This document shows positions 43,801-55,917 of a stretch of 64,000 nucleotides of DNA, piece by piece; the first letter of the stretch is position 1; each line of letters opens with the position of its first letter. This stretch comes from Piscinibacter caeni. Lineage in GTDB: Bacteria > Pseudomonadota > Gammaproteobacteria > Burkholderiales > Burkholderiaceae_C. Under the pieces are notes generated by a model. It had not been told where the DNA came from. It did not search any database and saw only the letters and a program-made list of their open reading frames with translations. The position numbers and the translations under genes are program-made. The stretch lies in contig QJOU01000051.1 of assembly GCA_003265685.1 (NCBI GenBank), positions 1 through 64,000 of the forward strand, written 5' to 3'.

Positions 43801-44952
43801 ATGAAGCTGCCCCTGGTCCTGCTGCTGTCGGCGCTGGCCGCACTCACCGCCTGTTCGCGCCAGGAAACTGCGCCAGATCCGGTGCGCGCGGTGCGCACGC
43901 TGACCGTCGAGCCGCAGAACGCGACGGCCAGCTGGGAGTACGCCGGCGAGATCCGCGCCCGGACCGAATCGCGCCTGGGCTTCCGGGTCGGCGGCAAGAT
44001 CGTCAGCCGGCGCGCCGACCTCGGTGATGCGGTCAAGGCCGGGCAGGTGCTGGCCCAGCTCGACGCGCAGGACCTGCGGCTCGGCCAGGACGCCGCCCGC
44101 GCCGCGCTCGCGGCGGCCCAGGTGAACCACGAGCAGGCGCTGGCCGACCACCGGCGCTTCAAGGAGCTGCGCGACCAGGGTTTCATCAGCAGCGCCGAGC
44201 TGGAGCGCCGCGACACCGCGCTGAAGGCCGCCAAGGCGCAGCTCGACCAGGCCGTGGCGCAGAGCAGCGTGCAGGGCAACCAGGCAGGTTATGCCGCGCT
44301 GGTGGCCGACGCGAGCGGGGTGATCACCGGCGTGGACGCCGAGCCCGGCATGGTGGTGAGCGCCGGCGCGCCGGTGCTGCGCCTGGCGCACGACGGCCCG
44401 CGCGACGTGGTGTTCGCGGTGCCGGAGGACAAGGTGGCGATGCTGCGCCAGCTCGCTGCCCAGCCGGGCCGCTTCAAGGTGCGGCTGTGGGGCGGCGAGG
44501 CCGAAGCGCCGCTGCCCGCGACGGTGCGCGAGATCGCCGGCTCGGCCGACCCGGTGACCCGCACCTTTCTCGTCAAGGCCGATATCGGCAACGCCCCGGT
44601 GCGGCTGGGCCAGACGGCCACCGTGATGGTCGAGCTGCCGCCGGTGGCGGGCATCGCCAAGCTGCCGCTGTCGGCCCTGAAGGAAGAGCAGGGCAAGTCC
44701 ACGGTCTGGGTGGTCGACCGGCAGAGCATGACGGTGCAGCAGCAGGCGGTGACCCTGGCCGGCGCCGACGGCAACGAGGCCGTGGTGACGGCCGGCCTGG
44801 CACCGGGCCAGCTGGTGGTGACCGCCGGCGTGCACGTGCTGACGCCGGGGCAGAAGGTGAAGCTGTACGGCGCCGCCCCCGCCGCGACCGCGACGAGTGC
44901 CGGCGCCGGCAGCGGCGCGGCCACCGCGAACGCCGCGGTGGGGCGCCAATGA
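43801..44952 (+). CDS. RND efflux periplasmic adaptor (membrane fusion protein)
   Basis: A 383-residue lipoprotein: the N-terminus MKLPLVLLLSALAALTACSR ends in a lipobox with the lipid-bearing Cys18. The adaptor domains are in order: barrel-sandwich lipoyl half (LGFRVGGKIVSRRADLGDAV), an alpha-hairpin with coiled-coil character (residues ~100-160), second lipoyl half (ADASGVITGVDAEPGMVVSA), beta-barrel and membrane-proximal parts. The tail is Ala/Thr-rich. It bridges the RND pump to an outer-membrane channel, which is not encoded here. Its stop overlaps the pump start (ATGA). Expression should be set by the promoter-operator at 43708-43750. Confidence 0.9.
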   Translation: MKLPLVLLLSALAALTACSRQETAPDPVRAVRTLTVEPQNATASWEYAGEIRARTESRLGFRVGGKIVSRRADLGDAVKAGQVLAQLDAQDLRLGQDAARAALAAAQVNHEQALADHRRFKELRDQGFISSAELERRDTALKAAKAQLDQAVAQSSVQGNQAGYAALVADASGVITGVDAEPGMVVSAGAPVLRLAHDGPRDVVFAVPEDKVAMLRQLAAQPGRFKVRLWGGEAEAPLPATVREIAGSADPVTRTFLVKADIGNAPVRLGQTATVMVELPPVAGIAKLPLSALKEEQGKSTVWVVDRQSMTVQQQAVTLAGADGNEAVVTAGLAPGQLVVTAGVHVLTPGQKVKLYGAAPAATATSAGAGSGAATANAAVGRQ

Positions 44953-47900
44953 GCACGTTGGGCGATGCCCTGCCGGAAGCTGCCGGCGCGCGCTTCAACA
45001 TCTCGCGCTGGGCGCTCGACCACCCAGCGCTGACGCGCTACCTGCTGGTCGTGCTGCTGGTGCTGGGCTTCGCCGCCTACTTCCAGCTCGGCCAGGACGA
45101 GGACCCGCCGTTCACCTTCCGCGCCATGGCGATGCGAGTCTTCTGGCCGGGGGCCACCGCGCAGCAGGTGGCCGACCAGGTGACCGACAAGATCGAGAAG
45201 ACGCTGCAGGAGGTGCCCTACGCCGACAAGATCCGCAGCTACAGCAAGCCGGGCGAGGCGCTGATCCTGTTCCAGGTGAAGGACAACTCGCCGCCGCGCG
45301 AGATGCCGCAGATCTGGTACACGGTGCGCAAGAAGATCGGCGACATGCGCGGCACGCTGCCGGCCGGCGTGGTCGGCCCGTTCTTCAACGACGAGTTCGG
45401 CGACGTCTACGGCTCGATCTACGCGCTCTCGGCCGACGGCTTCAGCTACGAGGAGCTGCGCGAGCACGCAGACCGGGTGCGCCAGCGCCTGCTGAAGGTG
45501 AAGGACGTCAACAAGGTCGCGATCTTCGGCGCGCAGGACGAGAAGATCTTCGTCGAGATCTCGCAGAAGCGCCTGGCTCAGCTGGGCCTGGACTTCAACC
45601 AGGTGATCGCCCAGCTCGGCCAGCAGAACGCGGTGGAGTCGGCCGGCACGGTCAACACGCCGACCGACTACCTGCAGGTGCGCGTGGGCGGGCAGTTCGG
45701 CTCGGTCGACGAGCTGCGGCACTTCCCCATCCGTGCCGGCGGCACGAGCTTCCGGCTCGGCGATATCGCGCAGGTGCGGCGCGGCTACGTCGACCCGCCG
45801 CAGGTGAAGGTGCGCCACCAGGGCCAGGAGGTTATCGCGCTCGGCATCTCGATGGCCAAGGGCGGCGACATCATCGAGCTCGGCCAGGCGCTCAAGGCCA
45901 CGGCGGCGGAGATCCGTGCCGGGCTGCCGGTGGGCATCGAGCTGCAGCAGTTCCAGGACCAGTCCACCGTCGTCTCGCGCTCGGTCAACGAGTTCGTGCG
46001 CGTGCTGATCGAGGCGGTGGTGATCGTGCTGGCGGTCAGCTTCGTCAGCCTGGGCCTGCACTTCAAGCCGCGCTTCCGGCTCGACTGGCGGCCCGGCCTG
46101 GTGGTGGCGATCACCATCCCGCTGGTGCTGGCCATTACCTTCGTGACGATGTACTACTGGGGCGTCGGCCTGCACAAGATCTCGCTGGGCTCGCTGATCA
46201 TCGCGCTCGGCCTGCTGGTGGACGACGCGATCATCGCGGTCGAGATGATGGTGCGCAAGCTCGAGGAGGGCTACGACAAGATCCGCGCCGCCACCTTCGC
46301 CTACGAGGCCACCGCGATGCCGATGCTGACCGGCACGCTGATCACCGCGGTCGGTTTCCTGCCCATCGGCATGGCCAAGTCGACGGTCGGCGAGTACACC
46401 TTCGCGATCTTCGCGGTGACCGCGGCGGCATTGCTGATCTCGTGGCTGGTGTCGGTCTACTTCGTGCCCTACCTCGGCACGCGGCTGCTGCAGGTCAAGC
46501 CGCACGGCAGCGGCGAGCCGCACGAGCTGTTCGACACGCCGTTCTACAACCGCTTCCGGGCGCTGGTGAACTGGTGCGTCGCGCACCGCTGGGTCACCAT
46601 CGCGCTGACCGTGGGCACGCTGGCGCTCGGCGTGGTCGGCATGGGGCGGGTGCAGCAGCAGTTCTTCCCCGATTCGAGCCGGCTCGAGGTCCTGGTCGAC
46701 CTCTGGTACCCGGAGGGCACCTCGTTCGCGGCCAACCAGGAGGTGACCCAGCGCGTCGAGGCCCGGCTGCGCAAGCTCGAGGGCGTGGACCACGTCACCA
46801 CCTGGGTGGGCAGCGGCGCCGAGCGCTTTGCGCTGGTGCTCGACCAGATCTTCCCGCAGAGCAACGTCAGCCAGATCATCCTGATGCCGCGCGACCTGGC
46901 CGCACGCGAGCGGCTGCGCCGCGCGCTGCCGGAGCTGCTGGCCACCGAGTTCCCGGAGGCGCGCGCGCGCGCCAAGCTGCTGCCGAACGGGCCGCCGGTG
47001 GCGTACCCGGTGCAGTTCCGCGTCGTCGGCCCCGACCCGGCGCAGGTGCGGGTCTACGCCGACGAGGTGAAGGCCCTCATGCGCCAGAACCCGAACCTGC
47101 GCGGCGTGAACGACAACTGGAACGAGGCCGTCAAGGTGCTGCGGCTGGAGGTGGACCAGGACAAGGCGCGCGCGCTCGGCGTCTCGAGCCAGGTCATCGC
47201 GCAGGCCGCGCGCACCTTCAACAGCGGCTCGACCATCGGCCAGTACCGCGACGGCGACCGCCTGATCGACATCGTGCTGCGCCAGCCGCTGGACGAACGC
47301 GACACGCTGACCGACCTGGCCAGCGGCTACGTGCCCACCATTAGCGGGCGCGCCGTGCCGCTGGCGCAGGTGGTGAAGGCGCAGTTCGCCTGGGAGCCCG
47401 GCGTGCTGTGGCGCGAAGGCCGCGACTACGCCGCCACGGTGCAGGGCGACATCGTCGAGGGCCTGCAGGGGGCCACGGTCACGGCGCAGCTGAACCCGCT
47501 GTTCGACCCCATCCGGGCGAAGATGCCGCCCGGCTACCGCATCGAGGTGGCCGGCGCGGTGGAGGAGAGCAGCAAGGGCCAGGGCTCGATCGCCGTCGGG
47601 CTGCCGGTGGCGCTGTTCATCATGTTCACGCTGCTGATGCTGCAGTTGCACAGCTTCAGCCGTGCCGTGCTGGTGTTCCTGACCGGGCCGATGGGCATTG
47701 CCGGCGTGGCCGCCGCGCTGCTGCTTCTGAACCGGCCGTTCGGCTTCGTCGCGCTGCTGGGCGTGATCGCGCTGATGGGCATGATCATGCGCAACTCGGT
47801 GATCCTGATCGACCAGATCGAGCACGACCGCGAGCGCGGCGTGGCCGCCTGGGACGCGATCGTCGAGGCCGCGGTGCGGCGCTGCCGGCCCATCATCCTG

Positions 47901-48089
47901 ACCGCCGCGGCCGCGGTGCTGGCGATGATCCCGCTGTCGCGCAGCGTGTTCTGGGGGCCGATGGCGGTGGCCATCATGGGCGGACTGATCGTCGCCACCG
48001 CCTTGACGCTGCTGGCGCTGCCGGCCATGTACGCGGCCTGGTTCCGCGTCCGGCCGCCGGGCGCGGAACGCGCCGCGCCGTCCCGCTAA
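44949..48089 (+). CDS. RND-family efflux transporter (inner-membrane pump)
   Basis: A 1,046-residue proton-driven pump with the RND layout: one helix near residue 30 (TRYLLVVLLVLGFAAYF), a first periplasmic loop, helices 2-6, a second loop, helices 8-12. Proton-relay acids are in SLIIALGLLVDDAIIAVEMM (helix 4 DD). The repeated motif ALMGMIMRNSVILIDQIEHD marks the second half. It belongs to the AcrB superfamily branch with shorter, simpler loops, often paired with a lipoprotein adaptor, as here. The drug or metabolite is unknown. It ends 43 bp before tRNA-Leu. Confidence 0.92.
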   Translation: MSTLGDALPEAAGARFNISRWALDHPALTRYLLVVLLVLGFAAYFQLGQDEDPPFTFRAMAMRVFWPGATAQQVADQVTDKIEKTLQEVPYADKIRSYSKPGEALILFQVKDNSPPREMPQIWYTVRKKIGDMRGTLPAGVVGPFFNDEFGDVYGSIYALSADGFSYEELREHADRVRQRLLKVKDVNKVAIFGAQDEKIFVEISQKRLAQLGLDFNQVIAQLGQQNAVESAGTVNTPTDYLQVRVGGQFGSVDELRHFPIRAGGTSFRLGDIAQVRRGYVDPPQVKVRHQGQEVIALGISMAKGGDIIELGQALKATAAEIRAGLPVGIELQQFQDQSTVVSRSVNEFVRVLIEAVVIVLAVSFVSLGLHFKPRFRLDWRPGLVVAITIPLVLAITFVTMYYWGVGLHKISLGSLIIALGLLVDDAIIAVEMMVRKLEEGYDKIRAATFAYEATAMPMLTGTLITAVGFLPIGMAKSTVGEYTFAIFAVTAAALLISWLVSVYFVPYLGTRLLQVKPHGSGEPHELFDTPFYNRFRALVNWCVAHRWVTIALTVGTLALGVVGMGRVQQQFFPDSSRLEVLVDLWYPEGTSFAANQEVTQRVEARLRKLEGVDHVTTWVGSGAERFALVLDQIFPQSNVSQIILMPRDLAARERLRRALPELLATEFPEARARAKLLPNGPPVAYPVQFRVVGPDPAQVRVYADEVKALMRQNPNLRGVNDNWNEAVKVLRLEVDQDKARALGVSSQVIAQAARTFNSGSTIGQYRDGDRLIDIVLRQPLDERDTLTDLASGYVPTISGRAVPLAQVVKAQFAWEPGVLWREGRDYAATVQGDIVEGLQGATVTAQLNPLFDPIRAKMPPGYRIEVAGAVEESSKGQGSIAVGLPVALFIMFTLLMLQLHSFSRAVLVFLTGPMGIAGVAAALLLLNRPFGFVALLGVIALMGMIMRNSVILIDQIEHDRERGVAAWDAIVEAAVRRCRPIILTAAAAVLAMIPLSRSVFWGPMAVAIMGGLIVATALTLLALPAMYAAWFRVRPPGAERAAPSR

Positions 48090-48131
48090 AATCGCCCGTT
48101 TGCCGGCGGCCGCCTCGCGCGGCCGCCCCGG

Positions 48132-48218
48132 GCGCGGGTGGCGAAATTGGTAGACGCACCAGGTTTAGGTCCTGACGCCAGCGATGGTGTGCGGGTTCGA
48201 GTCCCGCCCCGCGCACCA
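48132..48218 (+). tRNA. tRNA-Leu (anticodon TAG)
   Basis: 87 bases including CCA. The acceptor stem GCGCGGG pairs with CCCGCGC, the anticodon loop TTTAGGT shows TAG, a long variable arm follows as in class II tRNAs, and the T-loop is TTCGAGT. It decodes CUA and CUN, thus also the rare CTA codons of the leucine leader. It lies just before tig, as in many Burkholderiales. Confidence 0.97.
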
Positions 48219-48244
48219 GTCATTCAACCAGAGAGTTCGAGAAC

Positions 48245-49552
48245 ATGTCCGTCCAAGTCGAAACCCTCGAGAAGCTCGAGCGCCGCATCAGCCTGACGCT
48301 GCCGGCCGAGGTCATCAAGTCCGAGGTCGAGTCGCGCCTGAAGAAACTGTCGCGCACCGTCCGGGCCGACGGCTTCCGCCCGGGCAAGGTGCCGATGAGC
48401 GTCGTGGCCCAGCGCTACGGCTACTCGGTGCACTACGAGGTGATGAACGACAAGGTCGGCCAGGCCTTCGCCGACGCCGTCACCGAGGCCAAGCTGCGCG
48501 TGGCCGGCGCGCCGCGCATCACCGAGAAGGACGGCGCGCCCGAAGGGCAGGTGGCCTTCGACGCCACCTTCGAGGTCTACCCCGAGATCAAGCTCGGCGA
48601 CATCACGACGGCCGAGGTCGAGCGCGTCTCCACCGAGGTGACCGAGGCGGCGATCGACCGCACGCTCGAGATCCTGCGCAAGCAGCGCCGCAGCTTCCAG
48701 CTGCGCCCGCAGGCCGAGGGCGCGGCCGAGGGCGACCGCGTGACGATCGACTTCGAGGGCAAGATCGACGGCGTGCCCTTCGACGGCGGCAAGGCCGAGG
48801 ACTTCCAGTTCATCATCGGCGAAGGCCAGATGCTGGCGCAGTTCGACCAGGCGGTGCGCGGCATGCGCGCCGGCGAGAGCAAGACCTTCCCGCTGCAGTT
48901 CCCGGCCGACTACCACGGCAAGGACGTGGCCGGCAAGGAAGCCGACTTCATGGTCACGCTGAAGAAGATCGAGGCGCAGCACCTGCCCGAGGTCAACGAG
49001 GCGTTTGCCAAGTCGCTCGGCATCAAGGACGGCACGCTCGAGGCGCTGCGCGCCGACATCAAGCGCAACCTGGAGCGCGAGGTGAAGTTCCGCGTGCTGG
49101 CGCGCAACAAGGCCGCGGTGATGGATGCCCTCGTCAAGCTCGCCGAGCTCGACGTGCCGAAGGCGCTGGTCGAAGGCGAGACCGAGCGCATGGTCGCCGA
49201 CGCGCGCGAGGACCTGAAGAAGCGCGGCGTGAAGGACGCCGAGAAGGCGCCGATCCCGGCCGAGATCTTCCAGCCGCAGGCCGAGCGCCGCGTTCGCCTG
49301 GGCCTGGTGGTCGGCGAGCTGGTGCGCACCAACGGCCTGCAGGCCAAGCCCGACCAGCTGCAGAAGCACATCGAGGAGATGGCGCAGAGCTACGAGAAGC
49401 CGGCCGAGGTGGTGCGCTGGTACCTGAGCGACCGGCAGCGCATGGCCGAGGTGGAGGCGGTGGTGGTCGAGAACAACGTCGCGGACTTCGTGCTCGCCAA
49501 GGCCAGGGTCACGGACAAGGTGGTCCCCTTCGACGAACTGATGGTCGGCTGA
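48245..49552 (+). CDS. tig: Trigger factor
   Basis: A 435-residue ribosome-bound chaperone. The N-terminal ribosome-docking domain ([20 protein letters not shown], with the signature-like GFRPGKVP at residues ~45-52), the FKBP-type prolyl isomerase domain (residues ~150-245, [20 protein letters not shown]) and the C-terminal helical chaperone arms (residues ~250-430) are all present. Length equals the family norm. It leads the tig-clpP-clpX-lon run and follows tRNA-Leu by 26 bp. Confidence 0.96.
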   Translation: MSVQVETLEKLERRISLTLPAEVIKSEVESRLKKLSRTVRADGFRPGKVPMSVVAQRYGYSVHYEVMNDKVGQAFADAVTEAKLRVAGAPRITEKDGAPEGQVAFDATFEVYPEIKLGDITTAEVERVSTEVTEAAIDRTLEILRKQRRSFQLRPQAEGAAEGDRVTIDFEGKIDGVPFDGGKAEDFQFIIGEGQMLAQFDQAVRGMRAGESKTFPLQFPADYHGKDVAGKEADFMVTLKKIEAQHLPEVNEAFAKSLGIKDGTLEALRADIKRNLEREVKFRVLARNKAAVMDALVKLAELDVPKALVEGETERMVADAREDLKKRGVKDAEKAPIPAEIFQPQAERRVRLGLVVGELVRTNGLQAKPDQLQKHIEEMAQSYEKPAEVVRWYLSDRQRMAEVEAVVVENNVADFVLAKARVTDKVVPFDELMVG

Positions 49553-49595
49553 GGGATATAGTCGTCCGCATCCCTGTCATCCGCCGGAATCCTTC

Positions 49596-50204
49596 ATGAG
49601 CGCGCTGGACACCACCAACCTGGGCATGGTCCCCATCGTCATCGAGACCTCGGGGCGCGGCGAGCGCGCCTACGACATCTACAGCCGGCTGCTGCGCGAG
49701 CGCATCATCTTCCTGGTCGGCCCGGTGACGGACCAGTCGGCCAACCTGGTGGTGGCCCAGATGCTGTTCCTGGAGAGCGAGAACCCGGACAAGGACATCT
49801 ACCTGTACATCAACTCGCCCGGCGGCTCGGTCAGTGCCGGCCTGTCGATCTACGACACGATGAACTTCATCAAGCCGGACGTCTCCACGATGTGCCTGGG
49901 TCTGGCCGCCAGCATGGGCTCGTTCCTGCTGATGGCCGGCGCCAAGGGCAAGCGCATCGCGCTGCCGAACTCGCGGGTGATGATCCACCAGCCCTCCGGC
50001 GGCGCCCAGGGCCAGGCGACGGACATCGAGATCCACGCGCGCGAGATCCTCAAGACGCGCGAGCAGCTCAACCGCATCTACGCCGAGCGCACCGGCCAGA
50101 CGCTGGAGAAGATCCAGCAGGACATGGAGCGCGACTTCTTCATGGATCCGCAGGAGGCCAAGGCCTACGGCCTGATCGACCAGGTGCTCGACAAGCGGCC
50201 CTGA
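49596..50204 (+). CDS. clpP: ATP-dependent Clp protease proteolytic subunit
   Basis: A 202-residue serine peptidase forming the 14-mer chamber of ClpXP. The catalytic Ser106 lies in [14 protein letters not shown], the His in [20 protein letters not shown] (about residue 131) and the Asp further on in the [20 protein letters not shown] segment. The first ~10 residues are the expected propeptide. It starts 43 bp after tig and is followed by clpX after 91 bp. Confidence 0.97.
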   Translation: MSALDTTNLGMVPIVIETSGRGERAYDIYSRLLRERIIFLVGPVTDQSANLVVAQMLFLESENPDKDIYLYINSPGGSVSAGLSIYDTMNFIKPDVSTMCLGLAASMGSFLLMAGAKGKRIALPNSRVMIHQPSGGAQGQATDIEIHAREILKTREQLNRIYAERTGQTLEKIQQDMERDFFMDPQEAKAYGLIDQVLDKRP

Positions 50205-50295
50205 GCCGCGGCGCCGGCAAAACGGCCAAAAAGGGGGCATTCCGGGCCAAACCCACGGGGACGGCCCGGAGCCCTTTTCAACTATCATTGCCCTC

Positions 50296-51564
<1,269 letters not shown>

Positions 51565-51651
51565 GTCCGGTGCGCCGCGCCCTCTGCCTGGTGCGGCTCC
51601 TTGCAATCGCGACCTCGGGCCTCAGATCGGCCTGAGAAAGAGAGGTTTCCA

Positions 51652-54075
<2,424 letters not shown>

Positions 54076-54099
54076 GCGCCGCGCTGCCGGACGAAATCG

Positions 54100-54127
54100 G
54101 AGACCGCCGTGAGGCGGTCTCTTTTTT
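54100..54127 (+). terminator. Rho-independent terminator after lon
   Basis: Arms 54100-54108 and 54113-54121 (GAGACCGCC / GGCGGTCTC) form a perfect 9-bp stem with a GTGA loop, followed by six T. It ends 24 bp after the lon stop region and just before the tRNA promoter. Confidence 0.93.
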
Positions 54128-54132
54128 GTGGC

Positions 54133-54138
54133 TATAAT
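54133..54138 (+). promoter_or_regulatory. -10 box of the tRNA-Gly/tRNA-Cys promoter
   Basis: A consensus TATAAT, 13 bp before the tRNA-Gly gene. The -35 would fall in the lon terminator hairpin and is not recognisable, so initiation may depend on the -10 and discriminator. Confidence 0.6.
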
Positions 54139-54150
54139 GCGAGGCTCAAC

Positions 54151-54226
54151 GCGGGAATAGCTCAGTTGGTAGAGCGCAACCTTGCCAAGGTTGAGGTCGC
54201 GAGTTCGAGACTCGTTTCCCGCTCCA
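54151..54226 (+). tRNA. tRNA-Gly (anticodon GCC)
   Basis: 76 bases with encoded CCA. Acceptor GCGGGAA pairs with TTCCCGC, the anticodon arm CAACC-TTGCCAA-GGTTG gives GCC, and the T-arm is GCGAGTTCGAGACTCGT. A standard cloverleaf. It is probably co-transcribed with tRNA-Cys 49 bp downstream. Confidence 0.97.
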
Positions 54227-54236
54227 GATCGTGTAG

Positions 54237-54260
54237 AAAGGGAAGCCCAGGCTTCCCTTT
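54237..54260 (+). terminator. Hairpin between tRNA-Gly and tRNA-Cys
   Basis: AAAGGGAAGCC (54237-54247) pairs with GGCTTCCCTTT (54250-54260), a near loop-free 11-bp stem, then a pyrimidine-rich CTTCCTTCC rather than a T-run. It may be a weak terminator or a processing signal separating the two tRNAs. Confidence 0.5.
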
Positions 54261-54275
54261 CTTCCTTCCGGACAC

Positions 54276-54349
54276 GGCGCGGTAGCAAAGCGGTTATGCA
54301 CCGGATTGCAAATCCGTGTAGGTCGGTTCGACTCCGGCCCGCGCCTCCA
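54276..54349 (+). tRNA. tRNA-Cys (anticodon GCA)
   Basis: 74 bases with encoded CCA. Acceptor GGCGCGG pairs with CCGCGCC, discriminator T, anticodon loop TTGCAAA giving GCA, and the D-arm AGCAAAGCGGTTATGC typical of bacterial tRNA-Cys. Confidence 0.96.
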
Positions 54350-54363
54350 GTCTCACGGGGCCG

Positions 54364-54795
54364 TCACTCGGACGCCTTCGTGGTGTTCCAGTTCAGGCGC
54401 TGCACGCCCCGCTCGGGCACCTGCACGCTGCGCTTCTCGACCTGCCCGTCGAAACGGGCCTCGACCGTGTAGCGTCCCGGCGGCAGGTCGATCAGCACCC
54501 AGGGCCCGGCGTCGGGCACGCTGACGATCTCGGTGTCGCCGCGCTTGACGCTCAGCGCATCGGCCACGCCGTACTCGCCGCCGCGTCCGCTGATGACCAC
54601 CTGCAGCGGGTACTGCGCCGACTGGGCCCTGAACCAGCGCACCTCCTCCTCGCCGACGCCGCCATTGAGCACGCTGACCGGGCCGTCCTGCCGCACCTCG
54701 GGTGGTGGGCTGGGCAGCAGGTCCGCGCTCATCGGCTCGGCGACGGCGATCGTGGCGCCCGACAGGGCGAGCAGCAGCGTGGCCAGGGTCTTCAT
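54364..54795 (-). CDS. Exported hypothetical protein, carboxypeptidase-regulatory-like
   Basis: A 143-residue protein with a signal peptide (MKTLATLLLALSGATIAVAE). The C-terminal ~60 residues (WVLIDLPPGRYTVEARFDGQ then VEKRSVQVPERGVQRLNWN) have the beta-sandwich PPGxYTV motif seen in carboxypeptidase-regulatory or SpaA-like repeats. The middle part is unrecognised. Periplasmic, probably binding or structural. It is 14 bp from tRNA-Cys on the opposite strand and stands alone, 127 bp from the EgtD gene. Confidence 0.65.
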   Translation of the reverse strand: MKTLATLLLALSGATIAVAEPMSADLLPSPPPEVRQDGPVSVLNGGVGEEEVRWFRAQSAQYPLQVVISGRGGEYGVADALSVKRGDTEIVSVPDAGPWVLIDLPPGRYTVEARFDGQVEKRSVQVPERGVQRLNWNTTKASE

Positions 54796-54921
54796 CGGGA
54801 TCTCCTTGTTCGGGTGAACGATGAAGCCATGGTGGCCCGCGCAGCGCCGGGCGTCTGTCGGCCCGCCGCGGGCGGCGTCGTAGGACGGCGCCGACAGGGG
54901 CGCCGCCCCGGACTCGCACCG

Positions 54922-55917
54922 TCAGCGGTCGCGTTCCAGCACGTGCAGCGCGAAGCGCGACTGTGCGTCCATCCAGAGCTGCTTCTGCGTCCAGCCGGCG
55001 CGCCGCGCCAGGGCCTGGAAGCGCACGATGCCGTGCTTGTACGAGTTCTCGGTGTGGATCGACTCGCCGGCCGCGAAGCGGAACGCGTGGCCGAGCACCG
55101 TCACGCGCTGGGTGTACTCGCTGACCAGGTGCATCTCGATGCGGTGCTGCTGCGCGTCCCAGCGCGCCTCGTGGCGGAACGCGCTCGGGCTGAAGTCGGC
55201 CTCGAGCTCGCGGTTGATGCGCAGCAGCAGGTTCTTGTTGAACGCGGCGGTGACGCCCTGCGCGTCGTCGTAGGCGGGGATCAGCACGTCGCGGTCCTGC
55301 GTCGCGTCGGCGCCGATCACCAGCAGCGCACCGCGGCCGACCGCCTGGCCGATGCGCTCGAGCAGCCCGACCGCCGCCTCGGGCACGAAGTTGCCGATGG
55401 TCGAGCCGGGGAAGAACACCAGGCGCCGCCCGCCCGGCGCGCCGCGCGAGAGCACCGGCAGCGTGTTCAGGCGCGTGAAGTCGGCCACCACCGGCCACAT
55501 CGGCAAGGCGGGGAAGCGCCGTGCCAGCGCCTGCACCGATTCGTCGAGGAACTGCGCCGAGATGTCGATCGGCACGTAGCCCGAGGGGGCTTCCAGCGCC
55601 TGCAGCAGCAGCGGCGTCTTGCGGCTCGAGCCGCTGCCGAGCTCGACGACGATCGCGCCGCGTCCCGCCTCGGCGGCGATCTGCGCCGCGCAGCGCTCGA
55701 GGATCCAGGTCTCGGTGCGTGTCGGGTAGTACTCCGGCAGCGTCGTGATCTGCTCGAACAGCTCGGAGCCGCGGTGGTCGTACAGCCAGGTCGACGGGAT
55801 GCTCTTGTGCTGCATCGACAACCCCGCCAGCACGTCGCGCGCGAACGCGGGGTCGACGCCGGAGGTGGCCGGGGCAGCCGCGGCGGCACGGGCCGCAGGT
55901 TCGAATACAGCGCTCAT
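54922..55917 (-). CDS. egtD: L-histidine N-alpha-methyltransferase EgtD
   Basis: A 331-residue SAM-dependent enzyme that trimethylates histidine to hercynine, the first step to ergothioneine. Family marks are SMQHKSIPSTWLYDHRGSEL, the SAM loop VVELGSGSSRKTPLLL, YVPIDISAQFLDESV, FFPGSTIGNFVPEAA, AFNKNLLLRINREL and ESIHTENSYKH. The N-terminus is Ala-rich. The ATG at 55917 overlaps the flavoprotein stop (ATGA). EgtB, the oxygenase usually paired with EgtD, is not beside it; instead there is a disulfide-reductase-type flavoprotein, a DUF302 protein and a cupin, so the downstream product is uncertain. Confidence 0.9.
   Translation of the reverse strand: MSAVFEPAARAAAAAPATSGVDPAFARDVLAGLSMQHKSIPSTWLYDHRGSELFEQITTLPEYYPTRTETWILERCAAQIAAEAGRGAIVVELGSGSSRKTPLLLQALEAPSGYVPIDISAQFLDESVQALARRFPALPMWPVVADFTRLNTLPVLSRGAPGGRRLVFFPGSTIGNFVPEAAVGLLERIGQAVGRGALLVIGADATQDRDVLIPAYDDAQGVTAAFNKNLLLRINRELEADFSPSAFRHEARWDAQQHRIEMHLVSEYTQRVTVLGHAFRFAAGESIHTENSYKHGIVRFQALARRAGWTQKQLWMDAQSRFALHVLERDR

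Noticed and set aside
44289-47825. Very long antisense open frame opposite the RND adaptor and pump genes
   Set aside because: His/Arg/Gln-rich composition typical of the complement of GC-rich coding DNA; the plus strand holds clear RND motifs throughout.
51590-51625. Possible heat-shock (sigma-32) promoter before lon (CTTGCA ... CCTCAGAT)
   Set aside because: Only a loose match to CTTGAA-N13-CCCATNT; not enough to annotate.
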